A stretch of 28,632 nucleotides of DNA, from assembly GCA_014376915.1 (NCBI GenBank), contig JACMQP010000017.1, positions 1-28,632 on the forward strand, read 5' to 3'. A model generated the notes under the pieces. It saw only the letters and a list, made by a program, of their open reading frames with translations. It had not been told where the DNA came from and made no database searches. Position 1 is the first letter of the stretch; the number at the start of each line of letters is the position of its first letter. Source of the DNA: Ramlibacter sp. (GTDB lineage: Bacteria > Pseudomonadota > Gammaproteobacteria > Burkholderiales > Burkholderiaceae). Below are positions 8,597 through 16,362 of this stretch, piece after piece. The translations under genes were made by a program, and so were the position numbers.

Positions 8597-10135
8597 TCAG
8601 GCTTCCCGGCGCAGCGCAGGGAAGAGAATCACGTCGCGGATGCTGGAGCTGTCGGTCAGCAGCATCATGAGGCGGTCGATGCCGATGCCGCAGCCCCCGG
8701 CCGGCGGCATGCCGTACTCGAGGGCGCGGACGAAGTCGTGGTCGTAGAACATGGCTTCGTCGTCGCCGGACTCCTTGGCATTGACCTGCGCCGTGAAGCG
8801 CGCGGCCTGGTCTTCCGCGTCGTTGAGTTCCGAAAAACCGTTGCCGAACTCGCGGCCGGTGATGTACAGCTCGAACCGCTCGGTCACTTCGGTGCGCGTG
8901 TCGTGGGCGCGGGCCAGCGGCGAGATCTCGGTCGGGTGCTCCATGATGAAAGTCGGCTGCCAGAGCTTGTCTTCTACGGTCTCCTCGAAATACAAGACCT
9001 GCAGGGACGCCAGCGACCGGGCCGCCAGCTTGTTCTTCTCTTCGGTCATTCCGAGCTTGCGCAGCGCGGTCACCAGCCAGTCGCGATCGTCCACATTGGC
9101 TCCGGCCTCGGTGTGCTTCTGGATCGCTTCGCGAATGGTCAGGCGCTCGAAGGGCTGGCTCAGGTCGACCGGCTTGCCGCCATACGTCAGTTGCAGCGTG
9201 CCGAGCGCCTTTTGCGCCGCGTCGCGCACCAGTGCTTCGGAAAAGTCCATCAGGTCCCGGTAATTCCAGTACGCCGCGTAGAACTCCATCATCGTGAACT
9301 CGGGGTTGTGGCGCACCGAGATCCCTTCATTGCGGAAACTGCGGTTGATCTCGAACACCCGCTCGAAGCCGCCGACCAGCAACCGCTTCAGGTACAGCTC
9401 GGGCGCGATCCGCAGAAACATCTCCTGGTCCAGCGCGTTGTGGTGCGTGACGAACGGCCGTGCGTTGGCGCCACCCGGGATGGGATGCAGCATCGGCGTC
9501 TCGACCTCGAGAAACTGGTGTTGCACCATGAAGTCACGGATGCCGCTGATGGCCTTGCTGCGGGCGACGAAGCGCTTGCGCGCGGCCTCGTCGGTCATCA
9601 GGTCGATGTAGCGCTGGCGGTACTTCACCTCCTGGTCGGCGATGCCGTGGAACTTGTCCGGCATCGGCCGCAAGCTCTTGGTCAGCAGGCGGACGCTGGT
9701 GGCGTGGATCGACAGCTCGCCGGTCCGGGTCTTGAACACTTTGCCCTCGGCCGCGATGATGTCGCCCAGGTCCCAGTGCTTGAAAGCGGCATAGACCTGG
9801 TCACCGACATCGTCGCGGGTCACGTAGATCTGGATCCGGCCGCTCTGGTCCTGCAGCGTGGCGAAACTGGCCTTGCCCATCACGCGCTGCAGCATCATCC
9901 GGCCTGCCACCCTGGTGGTCGTGCCTTCGGCCGCCAGCTGCTCCGGTGCCTTCTGGCCGTGCACTTGGTGCAGTTGCTCGGCGTGGTCCTGCGGCTTGAA
10001 ATCGTTGGGGAATGCGACGGCCCCGCCTTGTTTCTGGGTTTCGCGCAGGCCTTTGAGCTTCTCGCGCCGCTCGGCGACCAGCTGGTTTTCGTCAGCGGCG
10101 GGCGCCGGTGCTGCGGGGGTGTTCTTGTCGGACAT
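8597..10135 (-). CDS. lysS: Lysyl-tRNA synthetase, class II
   Basis: LysS charges tRNA-Lys with lysine. The 512-residue protein has an N-terminal OB-fold anticodon-binding domain (about 60-180, including [17 protein letters not shown]) and a class II catalytic core. Motif 2 is [20 protein letters not shown]; motif 3 is [17 protein letters not shown], near the C-terminus. Length fits the bacterial enzyme (about 505). The ATG at 10135 gives [12 protein letters not shown] followed by [12 protein letters not shown], the usual opening for this family; the open frame further upstream is not needed. No strong Shine-Dalgarno sequence is seen before it. The start faces a 103-base divergent gap shared with the flippase gene. 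Confidence 0.97.
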   Translation of the reverse strand: MSDKNTPAAPAPAADENQLVAERREKLKGLRETQKQGGAVAFPNDFKPQDHAEQLHQVHGQKAPEQLAAEGTTTRVAGRMMLQRVMGKASFATLQDQSGRIQIYVTRDDVGDQVYAAFKHWDLGDIIAAEGKVFKTRTGELSIHATSVRLLTKSLRPMPDKFHGIADQEVKYRQRYIDLMTDEAARKRFVARSKAISGIRDFMVQHQFLEVETPMLHPIPGGANARPFVTHHNALDQEMFLRIAPELYLKRLLVGGFERVFEINRSFRNEGISVRHNPEFTMMEFYAAYWNYRDLMDFSEALVRDAAQKALGTLQLTYGGKPVDLSQPFERLTIREAIQKHTEAGANVDDRDWLVTALRKLGMTEEKNKLAARSLASLQVLYFEETVEDKLWQPTFIMEHPTEISPLARAHDTRTEVTERFELYITGREFGNGFSELNDAEDQAARFTAQVNAKESGDDEAMFYDHDFVRALEYGMPPAGGCGIGIDRLMMLLTDSSSIRDVILFPALRREA

Positions 10136-10238
10136 TGGGAGTGGAAAGTGGTGCAGGCCGGGGCAGCCATGAAGCGCCAAACCCGACATTTTAGGTTTTT
10201 GCGCGTGGGGGCCCACAGCCCCCTCGATAATCCTGCCC
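10136..10238. promoter_or_regulatory. Divergent intergenic region between lysS and the flippase gene
   Basis: This 103-base gap must hold promoters for both directions. On the minus strand a TAAAAT hexamer (10193-10188) lies about 50 bases before the lysS start and is a fair -10 match. On the plus strand GATAAT (10226-10231) lies only 7 bases before the flippase ATG. No convincing -35 hexamer is found at 16-18 bases from either. A palindromic GTGGG-GG-CCCAC (10205-10216) lies between them. Promoter assignment is therefore inference from spacing and composition. Confidence 0.4.
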
Positions 10239-11705
10239 ATGTTGCTCAAAGCGGGTGCGTTGTCCCTGGCCTTGCTGCTGGCCAGCCGGTTGCTGGGACT
10301 GCTGCGGGAATCGGCCCTCGCCGCCACGTTCGGCGCCTCGGGGCTGGCGGACGTCGCGGTGCTGATGCTGACGTTGCCCGACTGGGTGGCGGGGTTGCTG
10401 GCCAGCGGCGCGCTGGCCTATGTCATGTTGCCGGCCTGGGTCGGCCGAACGCCCGGCCAGCTTGCTGCCAGTCAGCGCAGGGTGGCGCGGATCCTGGTCC
10501 TCGTCGGCTCGGTCCTGGCTGTGTTGCTGCTGTTGTTGCGCGAGCCTGCTGTCGCCTGGCTGGCCGGCGGGTTGCCGCTGGCAGCGCGGCCGGCCGCAGC
10601 GCAGGCGCTGGCCTGGAGCGCGCTGGCGCTGCCGGCGGCGCTGCTGGCCGCACTGTGGACCACGCGGCTGCAGCACGAGCGCGATTTCCTGGGCATGTAT
10701 TCGTCGGGCATCTTGGTGAACCTGGTGCTGCTGGCCGCGATCGCCGCCGCGGCGCTCGGGCTCGGTGGCTTCGCCGCGCTGGCGTGGCTGGGAGGCGGAC
10801 TGCTGCTGGCGATGCTGCTGCGACTGGCGTGGCTCCGCTGGCGCCAGGCGCCGGCTGGCGTCCCCGCGGGGCCGGCGGCCGATGCGTCGCTGCCGCGCCT
10901 GTCGATCTGGCTTTGGGCCGTGCTGTCGGCGGCACTGCCGCTCGCGTTGCCCTTTGCGGCGCGCTCGATGGCCTCGCAGTCCGGCGAGGGCGCGCTCGCG
11001 ATCTTCAACTACGCGTGGAAGCTGGTAGAACTGCCGCTGGTGCTGGCGATCCAGCTGGTCGCGTCGCTGGCATTCCCGGCCATTGCGGCGGCACTGGCGG
11101 GCGCGCCCAGGGGCGCCACGCCGGCGGCGCTGGTCCCGGTCCGCACGGCTTTCGCGCTGGCCTTCGCCCTGGCCTGCGCCTGCGCGGCCGGCCTGCTGGC
11201 CGGCGCCCCGGCACTGGCGCAATTGCTGTTTGGCTGGGGCCGGATGGAGCCGCAGGCGCTGGCCACCATCGCCCAGTGGGCCCGCACCGGCGCCTGGGGG
11301 TTGTTGCCGCAAGCCGTCATCGCCGTCGCCCTGACGGTACTGGCGGGGCAAGGACGGATGAAGGCGGCGGTGCTCGCCTACGCGGTGGCGCTGGCGGCAT
11401 TCCTCACGCTTGGTGCGGCCGGGGTCCACGACGGCGGCACCCTGATGGCGGCGCTCAACGCGCTGCTGGGGGCCGTCGCCGTGGCAACGGTGCTCGCGAT
11501 CGGACCGGACGCTCGCCGCTGGCTGCCGTGGGGGCCGCTGGCCGGGTCGCTGGCGGCACTGCTGCTGCTGGCGCTGGGGCTGGCGCTGCTGCCGGCCCCG
11601 GCCAGCGTAGTGGCAGGACTGGCGCTGGGCGCCGCCTGCGCCGGCCTGGTGCTTGGTTCCGCGTGGCTGGCCGGCAGAAAGCTGCGCGGGCGCCTGACGC
11701 CATAA
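10239..11705 (+). CDS. MurJ/MviN-like lipid-linked glycan flippase
   Basis: A 488-residue, very hydrophobic protein with about 12-14 membrane segments, of the MVF/MurJ branch of the MOP exporter superfamily. The opening [20 protein letters not shown] followed by [20 protein letters not shown] closely parallels MurJ, but the next stretch ([20 protein letters not shown]) departs from the usual FRIPNLLRRLFAEGAF pattern. That divergence, and its place at the head of a glycan cluster rather than among cell-wall genes, suggest a paralogue that moves an undecaprenyl-linked glycan. I cannot exclude that it is the cell's lipid II flippase. The ATG at 10239 has no Shine-Dalgarno sequence, and a -10-like hexamer lies immediately upstream. 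The aldolase gene follows after 11 bases. Confidence 0.78.
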   Translation: MLLKAGALSLALLLASRLLGLLRESALAATFGASGLADVAVLMLTLPDWVAGLLASGALAYVMLPAWVGRTPGQLAASQRRVARILVLVGSVLAVLLLLLREPAVAWLAGGLPLAARPAAAQALAWSALALPAALLAALWTTRLQHERDFLGMYSSGILVNLVLLAAIAAAALGLGGFAALAWLGGGLLLAMLLRLAWLRWRQAPAGVPAGPAADASLPRLSIWLWAVLSAALPLALPFAARSMASQSGEGALAIFNYAWKLVELPLVLAIQLVASLAFPAIAAALAGAPRGATPAALVPVRTAFALAFALACACAAGLLAGAPALAQLLFGWGRMEPQALATIAQWARTGAWGLLPQAVIAVALTVLAGQGRMKAAVLAYAVALAAFLTLGAAGVHDGGTLMAALNALLGAVAVATVLAIGPDARRWLPWGPLAGSLAALLLLALGLALLPAPASVVAGLALGAACAGLVLGSAWLAGRKLRGRLTP

Positions 11706-11716
11706 TTGGCCCCAAC

Positions 11717-12523
11717 ATGCTCGAGCTGATTCAGATCACGAACGACCCGCAGTTCGCCGAGCGATGTGACGCGCTGGACGGCATGCGCCTGTGGGTCGAC
11801 CTGGAGCGGCTCGGCAAGGCGCAGCGCCAGGCCGGCCGCAACACTTTCATCAGCACCCACCAGATCGGCGACGTCGGCCGGATCAAGGCGCAGCTGCGGC
11901 GCTCGCGCCTGATGGTGCGGGTCAACCCGCTGAATGCCGGCACCGCGCACGAAGTGCAGGCCGTGCTCGATGCCGGCGCGGACATGTTGATGCTGCCGAT
12001 GTTCGACAACCCCAGTCAACTGGAGCAGTTCCTGGCCATCGTCGATGGTCGGGTGCCTGTCTCGGCCCTGCTCGAAACGGCGGGCGCGCTGGCCTCGATC
12101 GACGGCTGGATCGGGGCGCCCGGCCTCGCCGAGGCTTACGTCGGCCTCAACGACCTGCACCTGTCACTCGGCCGCCGCTTCATGTTCGAGCCGCTGGCCG
12201 AAGGCAGCGTGGACCGCGTCGCGGAACTGGCGCGCGCGCGCGGCATCGCTTTCGGCTTCGGCGGCACCGCCCGGCTGGAAGAAGGCCTGCTGCCGGGCCG
12301 CGACGTCCTGGCCGAGCACCTGCGTTTGGGATCCGGCGCCGTCATTTTGTCCCGCACCTTCCACACTGGCCAGGTCAGCCAGAGCTTCGAGGCGGAAGTC
12401 GCGTCGCTGCGTGCGACCGAAGCCGTGCTGGCGCTGCGTTCGCCGCAGCAGGCGCAGGCGGACTCCGTGCGCATCGCCCAGGCGATCTGCGCCATCTCCG
12501 CGACCTTGGCCCAAGCCGCATGA
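11717..12523 (+). CDS. HpcH/HpaI aldolase/citrate lyase family protein
   Basis: This 268-residue TIM-barrel protein belongs to the HpcH/HpaI family, whose members cleave or form carbon-carbon bonds with pyruvate- or oxaloacetate-like partners using a divalent metal. Visible elements are LMVRVNPLNAGT, the DAGADMLMLPMF strand, SALLETAGAL (where a metal-binding Glu is expected) and YVGLNDLHLSLGRR. Substrate is unknown. In a glycan locus it could provide or modify an acidic or branched sugar precursor, but that is a guess. The ATG at 11717 gives the natural start; the much longer open frame upstream is antisense to lysS and other genes. Its stop overlaps the sugar transferase start as ATGA. Confidence 0.8.
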   Translation: MLELIQITNDPQFAERCDALDGMRLWVDLERLGKAQRQAGRNTFISTHQIGDVGRIKAQLRRSRLMVRVNPLNAGTAHEVQAVLDAGADMLMLPMFDNPSQLEQFLAIVDGRVPVSALLETAGALASIDGWIGAPGLAEAYVGLNDLHLSLGRRFMFEPLAEGSVDRVAELARARGIAFGFGGTARLEEGLLPGRDVLAEHLRLGSGAVILSRTFHTGQVSQSFEAEVASLRATEAVLALRSPQQAQADSVRIAQAICAISATLAQAA

Positions 12524-13074
12524 AGCGCCTGATGGACATCGCCCTGTCGCTGCTTGCGCTGCTTGCGCTGTCACCGCTGCTGCTGCTTACGGCCGTCGCC
12601 GTGGCGATCGAGAGCGGCCTGCCGGTGGTGTTCGTCCAGCGGCGCGTGGGGCTGGGTAGCCGCGAATTCGGCATGTTCAAGTTTCGCAGCATGGTGAAGA
12701 ATGCCGCTGCCATCGGTCCGTACTACACCGACACCGACGACCCCCGGATCACACGCGTCGGCCGCCTGATCCGCCGGACCAGCATCGACGAGCTGCCCCA
12801 GCTCCTGAACGTTCTCAAGGGCGACATGAGCCTGGTCGGCCCGCGTCCCGACGTACCCGAGCAGCGCACTCTGTACCGTGACGAAGAGTGGGCGCTGCGC
12901 TGCAGCGTGCGCCCCGGTATCACGGGCCTGGCCCAGGCCGTTCTGCGGTCCGAAGGCTCACAGGAGCTGCGGCTGGGGCTGGACCTGCGCTACGTGCGCG
13001 AACACAGCACCTGGTTCGACCTTCGAATCCTTGCCATGACCGTCAAACGCCTGTCGGGCAAGGGAAGCAACTGA
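12520..13074 (+). CDS. Small monotopic phosphoglycosyl transferase (PglC-like)
   Basis: This 184-residue bacterial sugar transferase (PF02397 type) transfers a sugar-1-phosphate from a UDP-sugar to undecaprenyl phosphate, starting a lipid-linked glycan on the cytoplasmic side of the inner membrane. The N-terminal hydrophobic stretch (about 5-30) is the re-entrant membrane helix. [21 protein letters not shown] is the conserved core, abbreviated here at its ends. [20 protein letters not shown] contains the catalytic Asp90-Glu91 pair, and [10 protein letters not shown] follows. It lacks the extra N-terminal membrane helices of WcaJ/WbaP, so it has the minimal PglC architecture. The start overlaps the aldolase stop. 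The donor sugar cannot be deduced; the right-edge dehydratase may make it. Confidence 0.92.
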   Translation: MKRLMDIALSLLALLALSPLLLLTAVAVAIESGLPVVFVQRRVGLGSREFGMFKFRSMVKNAAAIGPYYTDTDDPRITRVGRLIRRTSIDELPQLLNVLKGDMSLVGPRPDVPEQRTLYRDEEWALRCSVRPGITGLAQAVLRSEGSQELRLGLDLRYVREHSTWFDLRILAMTVKRLSGKGSN

Positions 13075-13075
13075 G

Positions 13076-14869
13076 ATGTGCGGCATCTTCGGCTACTGGG
13101 ACAGGGGGCGACGCGCGCTTGACGACGGTGTGCTCGAGGACATGGCGCGCAAGCTGGTGCACCGCGGGCCCGACGACCAGGGCATCCGCCACCAGCCCGG
13201 GCGGGGCGCGGCGATCGGCAACCGGCGGCTGTCCATCATCGACATCGCCGGTGGCCACCAGCCCATGGTCTCCGACGACGGCCAGATCGCGGTGGTACAG
13301 AACGGCGAGATCTTCAACTTCGTTGAACTCGCCGAGATGCTTCGGCGCGACGGCGTAACGCTGGATACCGATTCCGACACCGAGGTCATCCTGCGGCTGT
13401 ACGAGCGCGAAGGCATCGACTTCGTCAGCCGCCTCAACGGCATGTTCGCGATCGCGATCGACGACGCCCGCGAGGACGTGATGTATCTGGTGCGCGACCG
13501 CATCGGGGTCAAGCCGCTGTATCTGGCCGACGACGGCCAGCGCATGGTGTTCGGCTCGGAGATCAAGGCCATCCTGCCGGCGGCGAAGATCGAGCGCTCG
13601 GCGTCCGGCGTGGACCTGGAGGCGATCCATCATTACCTGAGCTTCAACTACATTCCCGCGCCCTGGACCATCTGGAAGGACGTGCGCCACGTGATGCCCG
13701 GGACCTGGATGCGGTTCAGCCGCAGCGGCGTGCACACCGAATCCTGGTGGAGCCTGGCGGCCCAGCGTGAGCAGGACTTCCGGTTCGAGGATTGGTCGGC
13801 CGAGTTTCTGTCCATTCTCGACGACGCGACGCGGATCCGGCTGCGCGCCGACGTGCCGTGGGGCGCTTTCCTGTCGGGCGGAGTCGACTCCAGCATCATC
13901 GTCGCCCTGATGGCACGCCATGTCGACCAGCCGGTGAAAACCTTCTGCATCGGATTTGCGGACCCACTGTACGATGAGGCACCGTTCGCCCGCGAGGCGG
14001 CGCGGCGCTTCGGCTGCGACCACACCAGCGAAGTGGCGCAACTGAACATGCTCGATCGCTGGCCTGAGGTGCTGTACCACCTTGACCAGCCGCATGGGGA
14101 CGCGTCGTTCATGCCGACTTTGCGCGTGAGCGAACTGGCTGCCAAACACGTGAAGGTGGTGCTGACCGGCGACGGCGGTGACGAGCTTTTCGCCGGCTAC
14201 GACAAGTACGCGGCGTACTTCAGCCGGGCCGACGCGCAGACGCTGCCGGTGGCCGATTTCCGGCGCACCTATTTCGATTCGATTTCGCTGTTCTCGCCGC
14301 AGGCGAAGCAGGCGCTGTACCAGCCGGTGGTGGCCCGGTGGCTATCCGACGTCGACAGTTTTTCAGTGGCGGCCGAGCCGTGGCTCAAGGAGGCCGAAAA
14401 CTTCGACCGGATCAACCAGGCGCTGTACCTCGACATGCAGCTGCTGCTGTCCGGCAACAACCTGGTCAAGCCCGACCGCATGGGGATGGCCGTGTCGATC
14501 GAGGCCCGCACGCCGTTCCTGGACTGGCGGATGATGGAGTTCGCCTTCCGCTCGCGTGGCAACACCAAGCTGCGCGCGGACGACAAGAAGCACTGGTACA
14601 AGCGGGCCGCTGCGCCTTTGATGGGCGGCGACCTGGCCTACCGCAAGAAGCAGATGTTCACCGTGCCGATCGGCGAATGGTTCCGCACCAGCAGCTACGA
14701 CTGGCTGGCGGCCACGCTGGGCAAAAGCGACCTGGTCAACCGCCTGTTCCGGGCCGAGGTGATCGACGACATGCTGGTGCGGCACCGCGACGGCAGCGCC
14801 AATTTCACCCGGGAACTGCGGGCGCTGGCGGCGCTGGCGCTGTGGGCCGACGCCGCCCTGCCGACGTGA
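13076..14869 (+). CDS. asnB: Asparagine synthase-type glutamine amidotransferase
   Basis: The 597-residue protein combines an N-terminal class II glutaminase (nucleophile Cys2 in MCGIFGYW, with NRRLSIID, QNGEIFNFVE and RDRIGVKPLY) and a C-terminal ATP-pyrophosphatase synthetase domain with the PP-loop LSGGVDSS (266-273) and LTGDGGDELFAGYDKY. It uses glutamine ammonia and ATP to amidate a carboxylate. The family includes true AsnB and surface-glycan enzymes such as WbpS that amidate sugar acids. It starts 1 base after the sugar transferase stop, inside a glycan operon, so a sugar-acid substrate is at least as likely as aspartate. The symbol reflects family, not proven substrate. Confidence 0.9.
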   Translation: MCGIFGYWDRGRRALDDGVLEDMARKLVHRGPDDQGIRHQPGRGAAIGNRRLSIIDIAGGHQPMVSDDGQIAVVQNGEIFNFVELAEMLRRDGVTLDTDSDTEVILRLYEREGIDFVSRLNGMFAIAIDDAREDVMYLVRDRIGVKPLYLADDGQRMVFGSEIKAILPAAKIERSASGVDLEAIHHYLSFNYIPAPWTIWKDVRHVMPGTWMRFSRSGVHTESWWSLAAQREQDFRFEDWSAEFLSILDDATRIRLRADVPWGAFLSGGVDSSIIVALMARHVDQPVKTFCIGFADPLYDEAPFAREAARRFGCDHTSEVAQLNMLDRWPEVLYHLDQPHGDASFMPTLRVSELAAKHVKVVLTGDGGDELFAGYDKYAAYFSRADAQTLPVADFRRTYFDSISLFSPQAKQALYQPVVARWLSDVDSFSVAAEPWLKEAENFDRINQALYLDMQLLLSGNNLVKPDRMGMAVSIEARTPFLDWRMMEFAFRSRGNTKLRADDKKHWYKRAAAPLMGGDLAYRKKQMFTVPIGEWFRTSSYDWLAATLGKSDLVNRLFRAEVIDDMLVRHRDGSANFTRELRALAALALWADAALPT

Positions 14870-14924
14870 CCGTCTTCATCTTCGAATGTGCACACATCGA
14901 TGGCCTGGTGCATCGAGTCGAGCT

Positions 14925-14939
14925 TCCCGTCAGACGGGA
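14925..14939. promoter_or_regulatory. Perfect short palindrome just upstream of the methylase start
   Basis: TCCCGTC-A-GACGGGA is an inverted repeat with 7-base arms ending 5 bases before the methylase ATG at 14945. In RNA it can form a 6-pair stem with a 3-base loop. The only purine-rich ribosome-binding candidate (ACGGGA) lies in its right arm. It could be an operator or a translation-controlling hairpin; function is inferred from position only. Confidence 0.35.
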
Positions 14940-14944
14940 CCCAT

Positions 14945-15586
14945 ATGCCTTTCAAGACTGAGCAGGAAGCCTTCTGGGCCGGCGATTTTGGCGTCGACTA
15001 CATCGGTCGCAATCGCGGTCACGCCCTGCTGGCATCCAATCTGGATTTCTTCGGCAAAGCGCTGCGGCAGGCGAGGGGCCTGGCCAGCTGCATCGAATTC
15101 GGCGCCAACATCGGCATGAACCTGCGCGCCCTCAAGCTGTTGCACCCCGCGCAGGAGCAGTTCGGCATCGAGATCAATCCGGAAGCGGCCCGGCAGCTCG
15201 GCGAGTTCATCCCGCCTGGCAATGTGAGCCAGCAGTCCATCCTGAACTACGCCCCGTCCCGCAACTTCGACCTGGCGCTGATCAAGGGCGTGCTCATCCA
15301 CATCAACCCCGACGTGCTGCCGGCGGTCTACGACAAGCTGCATGCGGCGACAGGCAAGTACCTGCTGGTCGCGGAGTACTACAACCCCGCGCCAGTAGCC
15401 ATCGCCTACCGGGGCCATGCCGATCGCTTGTTCAAGCGCGACTTCGCGGGCGAAATCCTGGACCGTCACTCGGATCTGACGCTGGTCGACTACGGTTTTT
15501 CCTACCATCGAGATCCCGATTTCCCGCAGGACGACATCAACTGGTTCCTGATGGAGCGCCAACATGGCCGACCCGTTCAGGCTTGA
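14945..15586 (+). CDS. Pseudaminic acid biosynthesis-associated methylase
   Basis: This 213-residue class I SAM-dependent methyltransferase resembles the family found next to pseudaminic acid genes (TIGR03587 as I recall it). The opening PFKTEQEAFWAGDFGVDYIGRN is family-typical, shown here with its initiator omitted. SAM-binding motif I is CIEFGANIGMN (49-59), followed by FGIEINPEA and a late DDINWFLMER. The acceptor is unknown; a methyl group on a nonulosonic acid or a neighbouring sugar is a reasonable guess. The ATG at 14945 is chosen because homologues start at this point; the open frame extends upstream to 14888. The gene lies 75 bases after the amidotransferase and overlaps the next gene by 23 bases. 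Its presence links the left arm to the pse genes. Confidence 0.85.
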   Translation: MPFKTEQEAFWAGDFGVDYIGRNRGHALLASNLDFFGKALRQARGLASCIEFGANIGMNLRALKLLHPAQEQFGIEINPEAARQLGEFIPPGNVSQQSILNYAPSRNFDLALIKGVLIHINPDVLPAVYDKLHAATGKYLLVAEYYNPAPVAIAYRGHADRLFKRDFAGEILDRHSDLTLVDYGFSYHRDPDFPQDDINWFLMERQHGRPVQA

Positions 15587-16352
15587 TGGAAAAACCGTTG
15601 TGCTCACCGGCGCCGCCGGGGTGATCGGCACGCAGGTGGTCATGGCTTTGGTCGAGGCCGGCGCCAGGGTCTGCGCAATCGATCGCAATGCCGCATTGCT
15701 CCAACAGAAGCTGGGGCCGGAGCACGGCGCGTTGATGCATTGTCCGGCGGACGTCTCCAGCCAGGAGGCACTGGCGAAGGGACGCAGGATGCTGGAAGCG
15801 AAGTGGGGTCCGGCCGATGCACTGATCAACAACGCGGTCGCCCGCTCGGCCAATTATTTCGAGCCGTTCGAGACAGCCGCCCTGCAGGAATGGAACGATG
15901 TGATGGCGGTCAACCTCGGAGGCGCGATGCTCGCGTGCCAGGTCTTCGGAAGCGCGATGGCCGGGCGGGGTGGCGGCAGTATCGTCAACGCCTTGTCGGT
16001 CTACGGCATGGTGGGCCCCGACCAGCGCATCTACGAAGGCTCGCAGCAGCTGGGCAAGCAGGTCACGTCCCCGGCGGTTTACGGCGCCAGCAAGGCTGGT
16101 CTCTGGGGACTGACCCGCTACCTGGCCACCTATTGGGGCAAGCAGGGCGTGCGCGTCAATGCGGTGTCGATGGGCGCGGTCAGCAGCGGCCAGGGTGAGA
16201 AATTCACCAGCAACTATGTGCGCCAGGTTCCGCTGGGCCGGCTGGCCGATGCCGCCGATGTGGCGGCCGCGATGCGCTACCTGGCCAGCGACGCGTCGAG
16301 ATATGTGACGGGCCACAACCTGGTGGTCGACGGTGGGCGGACCGCGTGGTGA
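15564..16352 (+). CDS. SDR family oxidoreductase
   Basis: This 262-residue short-chain dehydrogenase/reductase has the NAD(P)-binding motif TGAAGVIG (15-22), NNAVARS (89-95) and a catalytic Ser145, Tyr173, Lys177 triad (YGASKAG). The C-terminus ends TGHNLVVDGGRTAW, typical of classical SDRs. An acidic Asp40 after the second strand suggests NAD preference. PtmA-type SDRs occur in Campylobacter nonulosonate/flagellin-glycosylation loci, and this protein resembles them in length and layout, but the substrate is not known. The ATG at 15564 lies inside the preceding methylase gene (23-base overlap), so translation is likely coupled. Confidence 0.87.
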   Translation: MADPFRLDGKTVVLTGAAGVIGTQVVMALVEAGARVCAIDRNAALLQQKLGPEHGALMHCPADVSSQEALAKGRRMLEAKWGPADALINNAVARSANYFEPFETAALQEWNDVMAVNLGGAMLACQVFGSAMAGRGGGSIVNALSVYGMVGPDQRIYEGSQQLGKQVTSPAVYGASKAGLWGLTRYLATYWGKQGVRVNAVSMGAVSSGQGEKFTSNYVRQVPLGRLADAADVAAAMRYLASDASRYVTGHNLVVDGGRTAW

Positions 16353-16362
16353 GGCGACGGAC

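Noticed and set aside
8462..11716. Very long open frame on the + strand running through the lysS and flippase region into the aldolase gene
   Set aside because: It is antisense to lysS and out of frame with the flippase gene, has low-complexity Arg/Gly/Ala composition, and only its last 268 codons (from 11717) match a protein family.
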